This document shows, in pieces, positions 23,848-32,374 of a DNA stretch of 64,000 nt (its first letter is position 1; the number at the start of each line of letters is the position of its first letter). This stretch comes from Agromyces albus (GTDB lineage: Bacteria; Actinomycetota; Actinomycetes; Actinomycetales; Microbacteriaceae), in assembly GCF_030815405.1 (NCBI RefSeq), contig NZ_JAUSWX010000001.1, positions 2,480,001 through 2,544,000 on the forward strand, written 5' to 3'. A model generated the notes under the pieces. It did no database searches. It was not told the DNA's origin and saw only the letters and a program-made list of their open reading frames with translations. A program made the position numbers and the translations under genes.

Positions 23848-25011
23848 GTGAGCGCGACGCCCGAGACCCTGCTGCACGACGACCTGCTCGAGGGCATCCG
23901 CGAGCGCGCGGCAGGCTACGACCGTGACAACGCCTTCTTCACCGAAGACCTCGCCGAACTCCGAGCGGCGGGCTATCTCACCGCCCTCGTGCCGGTCGAG
24001 CACGGCGGCCTCGGGTGGAGCCTCGCCGACGCGGTGCGCGCGCAGATGCGGCTCGCCGGCGCGGCGCCCGCCACCGCGCTCGCGGTGAACATGCACCTCG
24101 TGTGGACGGGGGTCGCGAAGGTGCTCGGCGATCGCGGCGACGACACCCTCGACTTCCTGTTGCGCGAGGCCGGACGGGGCGAGATCTTCGGCTTCGGCAT
24201 CAGCGAGGCCGGCAACGACCTCATGCTCTTCGGATCTCGCACGACGGCCGAGCCGCAAGCCGAAGGCGGCTATCGGTACTCGGGGCGGAAGATCTTCACC
24301 TCCCTCTCGCCCGCATGGACCCGGCTCGGCACGATGGGCCTCGACTCCACCTCAGCAGACGCGCCGAAGATCGTCTACGGGTTCATCGAGCGCGACGAAC
24401 CCGGTGTACGCGTCCTCGACGACTGGGACACGATGGGCATGCGCGCGAGCCAGAGCCGCACGACCGTGCTCGACGGCGCGTTCGCGGCATCCGATCGCAT
24501 CGTGCGCCGACTCGACCCCGGTCCGAACGCCGACCCGCTCGTGTTCGGCATCTTCGCGAGCTTCGAGCTGCTGCTCGCCGCGGTCTACGCGGGCATCGGC
24601 GCGAGGGCGCTCGACCTCGCGGTCGCCTCGGCTCACCGGCGCACGTCGATGAAACACGACGGCAGGCCGCTCTCGCAGGATCCCGACATCCGCTGGCGCA
24701 TCGCGGATGCCGCGATCGCCCAGGATGCGATCGAGCCGCAGCTCCTCCAGCTCGCCCGCGACCTCGACGAGCTCGTCGACCACGGCCCCATGTGGTTCGC
24801 CAAGCTCGTCGGCGTGAAGGTGCGCGCGACCGAGACGGCGAAGCACGTCGTCGACCAGGCGGTTCGCGCGTCAGGAGGGTCGACGTACTTCGCCGGCTCC
24901 GAACTCGGCCGGCTCTACCGCGACGTGCTCGCCGGCGTCTTCCACCCCTCCGACGACGAGTCGGCGCACTCCACCGTGGCGAACGCGTGGCTCGGGCCGC
25001 TCGACGGCTGA
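23848..25011 (+). CDS. Acyl-CoA dehydrogenase family flavoprotein
   Basis: 387 residues of the acyl-CoA dehydrogenase fold. The N-terminal helical domain (FFTEDLAELRAAGYLTALVPVEHGGLG), the middle beta domain with FGFGISEAGNDLMLFG and YSGRKIFTSLSPAW, and the C-terminal helical domain with RASGGSTYFAGSELGRLYRDV are all present. No obvious catalytic Glu typical of true fatty-acyl-CoA dehydrogenases is visible at the usual place, so it may belong to the related group acting on other substrates (for example sulfur-compound oxidation or FMN-dependent hydroxylation); that is inference. GTG 23848 is supported by the -10 box 6 nt upstream. Confidence 0.85.
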   Translation: MSATPETLLHDDLLEGIRERAAGYDRDNAFFTEDLAELRAAGYLTALVPVEHGGLGWSLADAVRAQMRLAGAAPATALAVNMHLVWTGVAKVLGDRGDDTLDFLLREAGRGEIFGFGISEAGNDLMLFGSRTTAEPQAEGGYRYSGRKIFTSLSPAWTRLGTMGLDSTSADAPKIVYGFIERDEPGVRVLDDWDTMGMRASQSRTTVLDGAFAASDRIVRRLDPGPNADPLVFGIFASFELLLAAVYAGIGARALDLAVASAHRRTSMKHDGRPLSQDPDIRWRIADAAIAQDAIEPQLLQLARDLDELVDHGPMWFAKLVGVKVRATETAKHVVDQAVRASGGSTYFAGSELGRLYRDVLAGVFHPSDDESAHSTVANAWLGPLDG

Positions 25012-25084
25012 CCCTGCCGGGCTCCGAGGCCGGCCGCTAGACTGGCGGGCGCGGCGAGCGTCGCACCAGCACTTGGAGGTCGTT

Positions 25085-25261
25085 GTGAACGTCGTCGCAT
25101 TCTTCATCGCCATGGGGCTCTTCGTCATCGGCATGTGGCTGATGGGAACGGCGCCCGAACTGACCGGCATCCAGGCGATCGCGTTCTTCGCGGGCATCAT
25201 GTGCGTCACCCTCGCGGTGGCGATTCCGGCGACCATCCTCGGGCGCGGCGACGGCGTCTGA
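25085..25261 (+). CDS. Small two-helix membrane protein (58 aa)
   Basis: A 58-residue protein consisting of two hydrophobic helices, VAFFIAMGLFVIGMWLMG and AIAFFAGIMCVTLAVAIPATI, with a short hydrophilic turn. GTG 25085 follows a TTGGAGG Shine-Dalgarno sequence 7 nt upstream; TAGACT about 45 nt upstream is a plausible -10. It is 7 bp upstream of the AlaX-like gene and in the same direction. Function unknown; the size and make-up are typical of small actinobacterial membrane proteins that gene callers often miss. Confidence 0.75.
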   Translation: MNVVAFFIAMGLFVIGMWLMGTAPELTGIQAIAFFAGIMCVTLAVAIPATILGRGDGV

Positions 25262-25268
25262 CCGCTCG

Positions 25269-26153
25269 ATGACGTTGCCCACGCGCGACACGCGCGTCAC
25301 CTATCCCGATGGCGCCGTCGAGGCGCGAGCCCGGGTACTGCACGTTGCCGCCGCGGGCGAGGGGCGTCTCGCCGTGATCACCGACGTCACGAGCTTCCAC
25401 CCGGTCGATGCCGCGTGGCCCGACCAGCCTGCCGACACCGGCGTGATCCGCGCCGGCGGCACGGCCTTCCCCGTGCTCGATGCCGTGGTCGCCGCGAGCG
25501 ACGGCGCCGAGTTGTTCCTCGGCGCCGACGTCCCGGTGCGCAAGGGCACCGAGGGCTGGGCGTTCGTCGTCGCCCACCTCCTCGACGAGGGCGCCGCCAT
25601 CGCCGAAGGCGATGAGGTCGACATCGAAGCGGATGCCGCGGTGCGTCGCTCGCTCTCGATCGGGCACACGGCGTGCCACGTCGCCTCGCTCGCCCTCAAC
25701 CACGCCCTCGCCGGGCGCTGGTCGAAGCCCGCCCGCACCGACGCGCTCGGCGATCCCGACTTCGACGGCATCGCGATCGACACGAGCCGCATCCGGCCCG
25801 ACGGATCCGTCGACCGCTACCGCCTGAACAAGTCCCTGCGCCGCGCCGGATTCGATGCGGCGGGTCTCGACGGGGCGCTCGACGAGCTCGCGGCATCCGT
25901 CGAGGCGACGCTCGCCGAGTGGGCAGAATCCGGCGCAGCCGTATGGGTCGAACGCGACGGGTCAGGCGACGGCCTCACCGACCGCCGCTCGTGGGTGTGC
26001 GAGCTTCCCGGCGGCACGGCGCGCATCCCGTGTGGGGGCACGCACGCCGGTTCCCTCGCCGAACTCGGCGAGGTGCGGGTCTCGTTCGAATTCTCCGACG
26101 ACGGTGGCACTCCGGTGCTCCAGATGCGCACGAGCGCTGTGGCGGATCGCTGA
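25269..26153 (+). CDS. AlaX-like alanyl-tRNA editing protein
   Basis: 294 residues. It resembles the editing half of alanyl-tRNA synthetase: an N-terminal beta-barrel region (DTRVTYPDGAVEARARVLHV), then the zinc-binding His motif IGHTACHVASLALNHAL and the Cys/His motif PCGGTHAGSLAELGEV. Stand-alone AlaX proteins hydrolyse Ser- or Gly-tRNA(Ala). The first His motif is HTACH rather than the usual HxxxH with wider spacing, so metal binding should be intact but specificity is open. It starts 7 bp after the small membrane gene and may be co-transcribed with it. The start ATG 25269 lacks a strong Shine-Dalgarno sequence. Confidence 0.85.
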   Translation: MTLPTRDTRVTYPDGAVEARARVLHVAAAGEGRLAVITDVTSFHPVDAAWPDQPADTGVIRAGGTAFPVLDAVVAASDGAELFLGADVPVRKGTEGWAFVVAHLLDEGAAIAEGDEVDIEADAAVRRSLSIGHTACHVASLALNHALAGRWSKPARTDALGDPDFDGIAIDTSRIRPDGSVDRYRLNKSLRRAGFDAAGLDGALDELAASVEATLAEWAESGAAVWVERDGSGDGLTDRRSWVCELPGGTARIPCGGTHAGSLAELGEVRVSFEFSDDGGTPVLQMRTSAVADR

Positions 26154-26185
26154 ACGCGCTCGGCGTCGCACCCTCCCAACGCTGG

Positions 26186-26197
26186 TAGTTTGGATCC
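26186..26197 (+). promoter_or_regulatory. -10 element for the KhtTU-like operon
   Basis: TAGTTT at 26186-26191 ends 6 nt before GTG 26198, predicting leaderless transcription of the two-gene antiporter operon. Confidence 0.6.
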
Positions 26198-26692
26198 GTG
26201 GGTATTCACATCGAGAAGGTCGATCTGCCCGGGATCGGTGTTCGCCACGATCTCGTCACCGAACGCGGTCGTCGCATCAGCGTGGTCTCGCATCGCGATG
26301 GCGAGCGCGACCTCGGGATCTTCGACGTCGACGACCCCGACGCCTGCCGCGACTCCATCCCCCTGAGCGACGATGAGGCCGCGGCCCTCGCCGACGTGCT
26401 CGGCGCGTCCGTCATGCTGAGCCGCCTCACGAGCCTGAGCGATGAGACCGCGGGGCTCTACACCGAGCAGATCGCGCTGCCGACCGACTCGCCGTACCTG
26501 AATCGCACCCTCGGCGCGACGAAGGCGCGCACGCGAACGCACGCATCGATCGTCGCCATCGTGCGCGACGGCGCCATCATCCCCTCCCCCACGCCGGCAG
26601 AGCCGCTGCGCGCGGGCGACGTCATCGTTGGCGTCGGGACCCGTGAAGGACTCGACGGAGTAGCACGACTGCTCTCCAACGGCCCAGGCTGA
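26198..26692 (+). CDS. khtT: KhtT-like antiporter regulatory subunit (TrkA-C domain)
   Basis: 164 residues. The N-terminal half (VDLPGIGVRHDLVTERGRRISVV) matches the KhtT-type domain and the C-terminal half is a TrkA-C/RCK-C domain with SIVAIVRDGAIIPSPTPAEPLRAGDVIVGVG. In Bacillus, KhtT controls the K+/H+ antiporter KhtU and responds to pH, nucleotides and, in related systems, c-di-AMP. The gene lies 10 bp upstream of the antiporter gene, so the pair forms one unit. GTG 26198 is fixed by the -10 box. The ligand sensed here is inferred from relatives only. Confidence 0.9.
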   Translation: MGIHIEKVDLPGIGVRHDLVTERGRRISVVSHRDGERDLGIFDVDDPDACRDSIPLSDDEAAALADVLGASVMLSRLTSLSDETAGLYTEQIALPTDSPYLNRTLGATKARTRTHASIVAIVRDGAIIPSPTPAEPLRAGDVIVGVGTREGLDGVARLLSNGPG

Positions 26693-26702
26693 GGCGGCGG
26701 GC

Positions 26703-27884
26703 ATGCACGAGACCACGCTGCTCCTCATCGAAGTCGGCGCGCTGCTCCTCGGCATGAGCATTCTCGGACGAGTCGCCGTGTTCACGGGCATCTCGCCGAT
26801 CCCGTTCTACCTGGTGCTCGGCCTCGCGTTCGGCAACGGCGGCTTCGTGCCGCTCGCCGCGAGCGAGGAGTTCTTCCAAACGGGTGCCGAGATCGGCGTC
26901 ATCCTGCTGCTCGTGCTGCTCGGCCTCGAATACACGGCTCCCGAGCTCGTCGGGAGCCTTCGTTCGGTCCGCAGCGCCGGGCTCGTCGATTTCGCCCTGA
27001 ACGCGCTTCCCGGAGCGGCGTTCGCACTCCTGCTCGGCTGGGGGCCCATTGCCGCGGTCGCCCTGGCGGGCGTGACGTGGGTGTCGTCGTCGGGGGTCGT
27101 CGCGAAGCTCCTCCGCGATCTCGGTCGCCTCTCCAACCGTGAGACGCCGGCGATCCTCGCGATACTGGTGATCGAAGACCTCGCGATGGCCTTCTACCTG
27201 CCGGTGCTCTCGGCGATCGTCGTGGGGGCCGCTCTCCTCGAGGGAGCGATCACGGTTGCCATCGCCGTCGGCGTCGTGACGCTCATCCTCTACATCGCCC
27301 TCCGGCACGGGCACATCGTGTCGCGCGCCTTCCCGGCCGATGAACACGAGCCGCTCCTGCTGGGCGTACTCGGCCTCACCATGCTCGTCGCCGGCATCGC
27401 CGCCGAGGTGAACGTCTCGGCGGCGGTCGGGGCGTTCCTCGTCGGCATCGCCCTGTCGGGGCGGGTGGCGACGAACGCGAGCCAGGTGCTGACCCCCTTG
27501 CGCGACCTCTTCGCCGCGATCTTCTTCGTCTTCTTCGGGCTCACGACCGACTGGGCCGATCTCATCTCCATGCTCCTGCCCGCCCTCGCCCTCGCGGCCG
27601 TCACGATCGTGACCAAGCTCATCACTGGTGCCTACGCCGCCCGCCGAGCGGGCGTCGGCACGCTCGGCCAATGGCGCGCCGGCTTCTCCCTCACCCCGCG
27701 CGGAGAGTTCTCGATCGTGATCGCCGGACTCGCGGTCGGCGCCGGCGTCGCGCCCGCACTCGCCCCGCTCGCCGCGGGCTACGTGCTCATCACGATCATC
27801 GCGGGCACGTTTCTGGCCCGCATGCCGGATGCGGCGTGGTTCCGTGCCGCGGTCCTGCGACGCCGGGCGCGCGCGACGGCCTGA
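26703..27884 (+). CDS. khtU: KhtU-like K+/H+ antiporter (CPA2 family)
   Basis: 393 residues with about 12 membrane helices and no C-terminal RCK domain, as expected when the regulatory part is supplied by the adjacent khtT-like gene. CPA2 signatures are present: LLLVLLGLEYTAPELVGSLR, the paired unwound-helix region FALLLGWGPIAAVALAGVTWVSSSGVV and the helix ALSGRVATNASQVLTPLRDLFAAIFFVFFGLTTDWADL. The family exchanges cytosolic K+ (or Na+) for H+ at the plasma membrane. The gene converges on the LLM oxidoreductase with a 50-bp gap that holds no clear terminator. Confidence 0.92.
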   Translation: MHETTLLLIEVGALLLGMSILGRVAVFTGISPIPFYLVLGLAFGNGGFVPLAASEEFFQTGAEIGVILLLVLLGLEYTAPELVGSLRSVRSAGLVDFALNALPGAAFALLLGWGPIAAVALAGVTWVSSSGVVAKLLRDLGRLSNRETPAILAILVIEDLAMAFYLPVLSAIVVGAALLEGAITVAIAVGVVTLILYIALRHGHIVSRAFPADEHEPLLLGVLGLTMLVAGIAAEVNVSAAVGAFLVGIALSGRVATNASQVLTPLRDLFAAIFFVFFGLTTDWADLISMLLPALALAAVTIVTKLITGAYAARRAGVGTLGQWRAGFSLTPRGEFSIVIAGLAVGAGVAPALAPLAAGYVLITIIAGTFLARMPDAAWFRAAVLRRRARATA

Positions 27885-27934
27885 TCGCGGCGCGACCCCG
27901 CCGACCCCGACGCCGGAGCGCCGTGGGCCGAGGG

Positions 27935-29092
27935 CTACTCGGCGGGATGCTCCGCTGCGGCCGCGGCATCCGCTCGATCGCCTCGAGCGACCGCCTCGAG
28001 CTCGTCGTCGGCGTCGTCGGCCACCGCGAGGAGCTCGCGCACCCGCGGCACGACCTCGCTCGCATAGCGCTCGATGCTGCCCATCATCGCCTCGTGCGGC
28101 AGCGTGCCGTTCGAGTACTTGAGGTCGAAGCGGCTCGCACCGATCGCGCGCATCGCTGCAGCGATCTTCTGGGCCACGGTCTCAGGCGAACCGGCGTAGA
28201 GGGCACCGTTCGGCCCCGCCTCGGCCTCGAAGTGCTCGCGTGTCACGGCACCCCAGCCGCGCTCGCGGCCGATGCGATCGATGATGACCTTGTAGTGCGG
28301 CCACAGCGTGTCGAGCGCCTCACGATCGGTGTCGGCGATGAAGCCCGGCGAGTGCACGGCGACCGGCTGGAGCGGATGACCGAACTGCTCGAGGGCGCGG
28401 CGGTAGAGGTCGGCGAGCGGAGCGAACCGGGCGGGGCTGCCCCCGATGATCGCGAGCACGAGGGGCAATCCGTAGTGCGCCGCGCGCACGACCGACTCGG
28501 GGCTGCCGCCGACGCCGATCCACGTGCGCAGCGTGCCGTGCTCCACCGGCGGGTACACGCGCTGCCCGGTGAGCGGCGGACGCAGCTCGCCGGTCCACGT
28601 GACGGGCTGCTGGCTCAGCAGCTCGGAGAAGAGGTTGAGCTTCTCCTCGAACAGCTCCTGGTACTGGTTGAGCGCGAAGCCGAAGAGCGGGAACGACTCG
28701 GTGAACGAACCGCGCCCGAGGATCACCTCGGCGCGGCCTCTTGAGAGTGCGTCGAGCGTCGCGAACCGCTGGAAGACACGCACCGGATCATCGGAGCTCA
28801 GCACCGTGACGGCGGAGCCGAGGTGGATGCGCTCCGTTCGGCCGGCGATCGCGCCGAGCACGACCTCGGGCGCCGAGACCGCGAAATCCTCACGGTGATG
28901 CTCGCCGATGCCGAAGAAGTCGAGACCGAGCCGGTCGGCGAGCACGGCCTCCTCGACGACGTTGCGGAGCACCTGCGCGTGTGGCAGGTGCTCCCCGGTG
29001 GGGCCCGACGTTACGTCGCCGAACGTGTCGAGACCGAATTCGTAGTGCTGCGGCATCCCCTGCTCCATCTCCGCGTCTCCATACGTACGCAT
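27935..29092 (-). CDS. LLM-class flavin-dependent oxidoreductase
   Basis: About 385 residues of the bacterial luciferase-like (beta/alpha)8 barrel. Typical segments are GLDFFGIGEHHREDFAVSAPEVVLG, LSSDDPVRVFQRFATLDALSRGR.EVILGRGSF and GVGGSPESVVRAA. Members use FMNH2 or F420; the adjacent F420/NADP-type reductase makes a cofactor link possible, but the family alone does not decide it. The start is uncertain: ATG 29092, 29068 and 29056 are all in frame, and the last has GGAGCAGGGG just upstream and begins where homology begins. A TAGTCT box about 38 nt upstream of 29092 fits the longest form. The C-terminus is rich in Asp and Ala. Confidence 0.88.
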   Translation of the reverse strand: MRTYGDAEMEQGMPQHYEFGLDTFGDVTSGPTGEHLPHAQVLRNVVEEAVLADRLGLDFFGIGEHHREDFAVSAPEVVLGAIAGRTERIHLGSAVTVLSSDDPVRVFQRFATLDALSRGRAEVILGRGSFTESFPLFGFALNQYQELFEEKLNLFSELLSQQPVTWTGELRPPLTGQRVYPPVEHGTLRTWIGVGGSPESVVRAAHYGLPLVLAIIGGSPARFAPLADLYRRALEQFGHPLQPVAVHSPGFIADTDREALDTLWPHYKVIIDRIGRERGWGAVTREHFEAEAGPNGALYAGSPETVAQKIAAAMRAIGASRFDLKYSNGTLPHEAMMGSIERYASEVVPRVRELLAVADDADDELEAVARGDRADAAAAAEHPAE

Positions 29093-29286
29093 GTTCAAGC
29101 GGAACCCCTGCAAGGCAGAGACTATTCCCCGCAGGGCGCGCCGACCACCCTCCGCGCGCCGGTGAGGTGCGACGGATGCCGCGGCGCACCCGCGCGGGAA
29201 TGCGGTCACCGCGCGGTGCGTTCTTGATGTCAACGCATCGATCCGAGCAGAACGGCATCGATCGGAGCAGACTCGAAGGGAATGGA

Positions 29287-29949
29287 GTGCTCGACGTGAC
29301 GGACCGGCCGGTCATCGGCATCATCGGTGCGGGCAAGGTGGGAACCGCGCTCGCACGATTGTTCGTGGCATCCGGGCACCAGGTGCTCATCGCCGGTTCA
29401 CCCCGCCAGACCGCGCTCGACCTGCTCGTCGGCGTCGTCGCTCCCGGCGCCGTCGTCGCGACGCCGCATGAGCTCGCCGCGCGCGCCGACGTCATCATCG
29501 TCTCCGTGCCGTTCGGCAAGGCCGCCTCCGTGCCGTGGCACGAATTCGACGACCGCATCGTCGTCGACGCCATGAACTACTGGCCGCCCGTCGACGGCAA
29601 CATCGCCGAGGTCGACGACGACCCGCGTTCCACGAGCGAGCTGAACGCCGCCCGCAACCCCCGCGCTCGCGTCGTGAAGTCGTTCAATCACCTCGGCTAC
29701 CACGAGATGGAGGACGACAGCCTGCCCCCGGGCGCGCCGCTCCGCCGTGCGCTCGCGGTCGTCGGCGACGACGAGGAGGCGCGCGCGGTGATCGCCCGCC
29801 TCATCGACGCCATCGGCTTCGACGCCGTCGACGGCGGGCCCCTCGCCAACGGCCGGGCGCTCGAGCCCGGTCACCCCGCCTTCGGTCGGGAGCTCTCGGC
29901 GACCGAGCTCATCGGCTTGCTGGCCCCCGCAGCGCATCTCGCGGCCTGA
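29287..29949 (+). CDS. NADPH:F420 reductase-like / NAD(P)-binding oxidoreductase
   Basis: About 220 residues beginning with a Rossmann fingerprint VIGIIGAGKVGTALARLF, followed by VVKSFNHLGYHEMED and a C-terminal region with GPLANGRALEPG. This is the Fno/NADP-oxidoreductase coenzyme-F420 family, which passes hydride between NADPH and F420 or acts on related cofactors. GTG 29287 is preferred because GAAGGGA lies 5 nt upstream; GTG 29296 and an upstream ATG 29227 without a Shine-Dalgarno sequence are alternatives. It is divergent from the LLM gene, so the two could form an F420-linked pair; this is inference. Confidence 0.82.
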   Translation: MLDVTDRPVIGIIGAGKVGTALARLFVASGHQVLIAGSPRQTALDLLVGVVAPGAVVATPHELAARADVIIVSVPFGKAASVPWHEFDDRIVVDAMNYWPPVDGNIAEVDDDPRSTSELNAARNPRARVVKSFNHLGYHEMEDDSLPPGAPLRRALAVVGDDEEARAVIARLIDAIGFDAVDGGPLANGRALEPGHPAFGRELSATELIGLLAPAAHLAA

Positions 29950-30001
29950 CGGCGGCGAGGCCGATCGGGCAGCACGCTTCCCCGCGATGGTGCCGCGGTC
30001 G

Positions 30002-30013
30002 TACGCTGGGCCG
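30002..30013 (+). promoter_or_regulatory. -10 element for the AlkD-like gene
   Basis: TACGCT at 30002-30007 is followed by 6 nt and GTG 30014. Confidence 0.55.
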
Positions 30014-30708
30014 GTGACGGATGCCGCAATGCTCATCGCGACGCTCGAGGCGATGGCGAACGACGAAGAGCGACAGAAATACACTCGCTACTTCGCACCC
30101 GATCCCGATGCCCCGTTCCTCGGCGTCCGGATGGGTGCGGTGTTCGAAGTCGCCAAGACGGCGCTCGAACTGCCCGGCTCCGAGCTCGAGGCGTTGCTCG
30201 AGCAACCCGCCCACGAGGTGCGCGCACTCGCGTGCAGCATCATGGGCAAGGCGGCGGCCCGCGCGAAGACTCCCGAGGACCGGCGCGCCGAGCTCTACGA
30301 CCTCTATCTGCGCAGGCACGACCGTATCGACCAGTGGGACCTCGTAGATCTCGCGGCGCGCGACGTCGTGGGCCGCCGCCTGGTCGACCGCGGCCGATCG
30401 CCCCTCTACCGCCTCGCGGCATCCGGCTTCTGGCCCGAGCGACGCACTGCGCTCGTGGCGACCTTCGCGTTCCTAAACGAGGCGAGCTCGACGATGCGTA
30501 TGCGCTCGCCGAGCTGCTCGCCGAGGATCCCGAGCCGTTCGTGCAGAACGCGCTGGGGTGGGTGCTCCGCGCCGCCGGCGACCTCGACGCGGCGCGACTC
30601 ACCTCGTATGTCGAACGTCACGCACCGACGATGCCGCGCGTCGCCCTTCGTGCGGCGATCGAGCACTTCGCCAAAGACGAGCGGGGGCGAATCCTGGCGA
30701 TCCGCTGA
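30014..30708 (+). pseudogene. DNA alkylation repair (AlkD-like) HEAT protein with a frameshift
   Basis: The product is an all-helical HEAT-repeat protein of about 231 residues of the AlkD type, which excises N3- and N7-alkylpurines. From GTG 30014 the frame reads LLEQPAHEVRALACSIMGKAAARA and VATFAFLN, then goes out of frame near 30474. The frame one base over continues exactly as KRGELDDAYALAELLAEDPEPF and runs to a stop at 30708. Inserting one base after 30474 (CTN AAA) gives a single intact ORF, so one base is missing next to an AAA run. No other damage is visible. Real inactivation, sequencing error and recent mutation cannot be told apart from this sequence. Confidence 0.82.
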
Positions 30709-30745
30709 GGCGGCGTGCTGCCGCGGCATCCGCTCGATCGAACGA

Positions 30746-32224
30746 TCAGGCGAGCGAGCGACGCTGCCGGCGGCGCGCGCCGAGGTCGGCGATGCCCACC
30801 GCGAGCGCGACCGCCACGAAGATCGCGACCGCGAGCATGCCGACCCCGTAAGCGTCGTGGTAGACCCCGAGATCCGCGCCCTCTTCACTACCGTTCTCGC
30901 GGTAGATCGTCGAGTAGAAGAGCGAGAGCGTCACTGCGGTGCCGACCGCCGTGCCGATGCGCTGGCCGAGCTGGCCGACCGAGCCGGCGAGCCCGCCCTG
31001 CTTGACCGGGATGTCGGTGAGCGTGAGGGTCTGGTTCGGCGAGATCACGAGCCCGGTGCCGAAGCCGCCGATGACCATCGCCGCAGCCATCGCCCACGGC
31101 GTCATGGCCGGCGGCGTGACGAGTGCCGCGAGCACGAGCAGGCCCGTGCCCGCCAGGAGGATCGCAAGGCCCCACACCACGAGCGGACGGCCCAGCCGGT
31201 TCACGAGGTTGCCGCCCATCCACGATGAGACGGCGCTCATGAGCGCGTAGCCGATGCTCACCATGCCGGCGAACACCGGCGCGATGCCGAGGCCGTGCTG
31301 CAGGTAGAGCGTCGTGAGCAGGAACGATGACGGCATCGCCGCGAAGAACACGCTCGCGAGCACGGTGCCGTTGCGGAACGAACTCACGCTGAACAGCGAG
31401 AGGGGAACGAGCGGATGCCTTCCGGATGCCGCGTAGTGCCGCTCCCACGCGATGAAGCCCGTGACCCCGAGCACGAACACCACGAGCAGCCACCATCGGT
31501 CGGGGTTGTCGGAGGGCGAACCCGTCGTGAAGAGGAATGGCCACATGAGCGCCACCACGGTGACCCCGAAGAGCAGCACGCCGATCGGGTCGAGCGAGAG
31601 CGGTCGCGAGGACCTCGTTCGGGTCTCGGGGATCAGCCGGAGTGCGAACACGATGGCCACGATCGAGAGGGGCACGTTCATCCAGAAGATGCCGCGCCAT
31701 CCGTCTTCGGGACCGCCGATGGCGATCGCGAGTCCGCCGAGGGTCGGGCCGAACGCGGTCGCGATGCCGATGGTCGCACCGAAGAGCCCGAAGGCCTTGC
31801 CTCGCTCAGGGCCCTGGAAGAGCTGCTGGATGAGCCCGATCACTTGCGGCATCTGGATGCCGGCCGCGACGCCCTGCAGCAGCCGGGCGACGAGCAGCAC
31901 CGCGGAGTTCGGGGCGACTGCGCACGCGAGGCTCGTGATCGTGAAGAGCGTGAGGCCGATCACGAACAGGTTGCGGCGCGAACGCTGGTCGCCGACGCGA
32001 CCGGCGGGCACGAGGGTGAGCCCGAAGGTGAGCACATAGCCCGACACGATGAGCTGCAGCTCGGTCGAGGTCGACCCGAATGCCTCTTCGATCGAGGGCA
32101 GCGCGACGTTGACCTTCGAGAGGTCGAGGATGGTGAGTGCCGCCACGGCGACGCAGACCCAGTACGCGCGCCAGCGCTTCTGGGGGGTGAGCGGGATCTC
32201 CTGCGTGAGCGGCGACTCGGTCAT
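30746..32224 (-). CDS. MFS drug exporter, DHA2 (EmrB/QacA) type
   Basis: 492 residues with 14 predicted membrane helices, the count of the DHA2 group. Motif A is GRVGDQRSRRNLFVIG, and motif C is in the fifth helix, FGLFGATIGIATAFGPTLGG. Other DHA2 features are LDLSKVNVALPSIEEAFG in helix 1 and LLQGVAAGIQMPQVIGLI in helix 4. These proteins export hydrophobic compounds in exchange for protons. ATG 32224 is supported by a TAGGGT -10 box 7 nt upstream (32232-32237, minus strand). It is transcribed divergently from the PfkB gene; no TetR- or MarR-type regulator is adjacent, which is unusual for an inducible exporter. Confidence 0.92.
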   Translation of the reverse strand: MTESPLTQEIPLTPQKRWRAYWVCVAVAALTILDLSKVNVALPSIEEAFGSTSTELQLIVSGYVLTFGLTLVPAGRVGDQRSRRNLFVIGLTLFTITSLACAVAPNSAVLLVARLLQGVAAGIQMPQVIGLIQQLFQGPERGKAFGLFGATIGIATAFGPTLGGLAIAIGGPEDGWRGIFWMNVPLSIVAIVFALRLIPETRTRSSRPLSLDPIGVLLFGVTVVALMWPFLFTTGSPSDNPDRWWLLVVFVLGVTGFIAWERHYAASGRHPLVPLSLFSVSSFRNGTVLASVFFAAMPSSFLLTTLYLQHGLGIAPVFAGMVSIGYALMSAVSSWMGGNLVNRLGRPLVVWGLAILLAGTGLLVLAALVTPPAMTPWAMAAAMVIGGFGTGLVISPNQTLTLTDIPVKQGGLAGSVGQLGQRIGTAVGTAVTLSLFYSTIYRENGSEEGADLGVYHDAYGVGMLAVAIFVAVALAVGIADLGARRRQRRSLA

Positions 32225-32374
32225 CGTCTCCACCCTACGCCCGCACGAAGACGGGCCTGAACGACGCGGGAGTGCTCGGACCGGCCGAATCATATTCCCC
32301 CAGCGGTTCGAACCGATACCCGTAGCGGAGGCGCCGCAGGTCGTCGTAGCGTCGAACACGAGGAGAGGATTCTC

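Noticed and set aside
24300..24700. Classical catalytic Glu of acyl-CoA dehydrogenases
   Set aside because: I could not place it with confidence in this protein, so I did not claim true fatty-acid oxidation.
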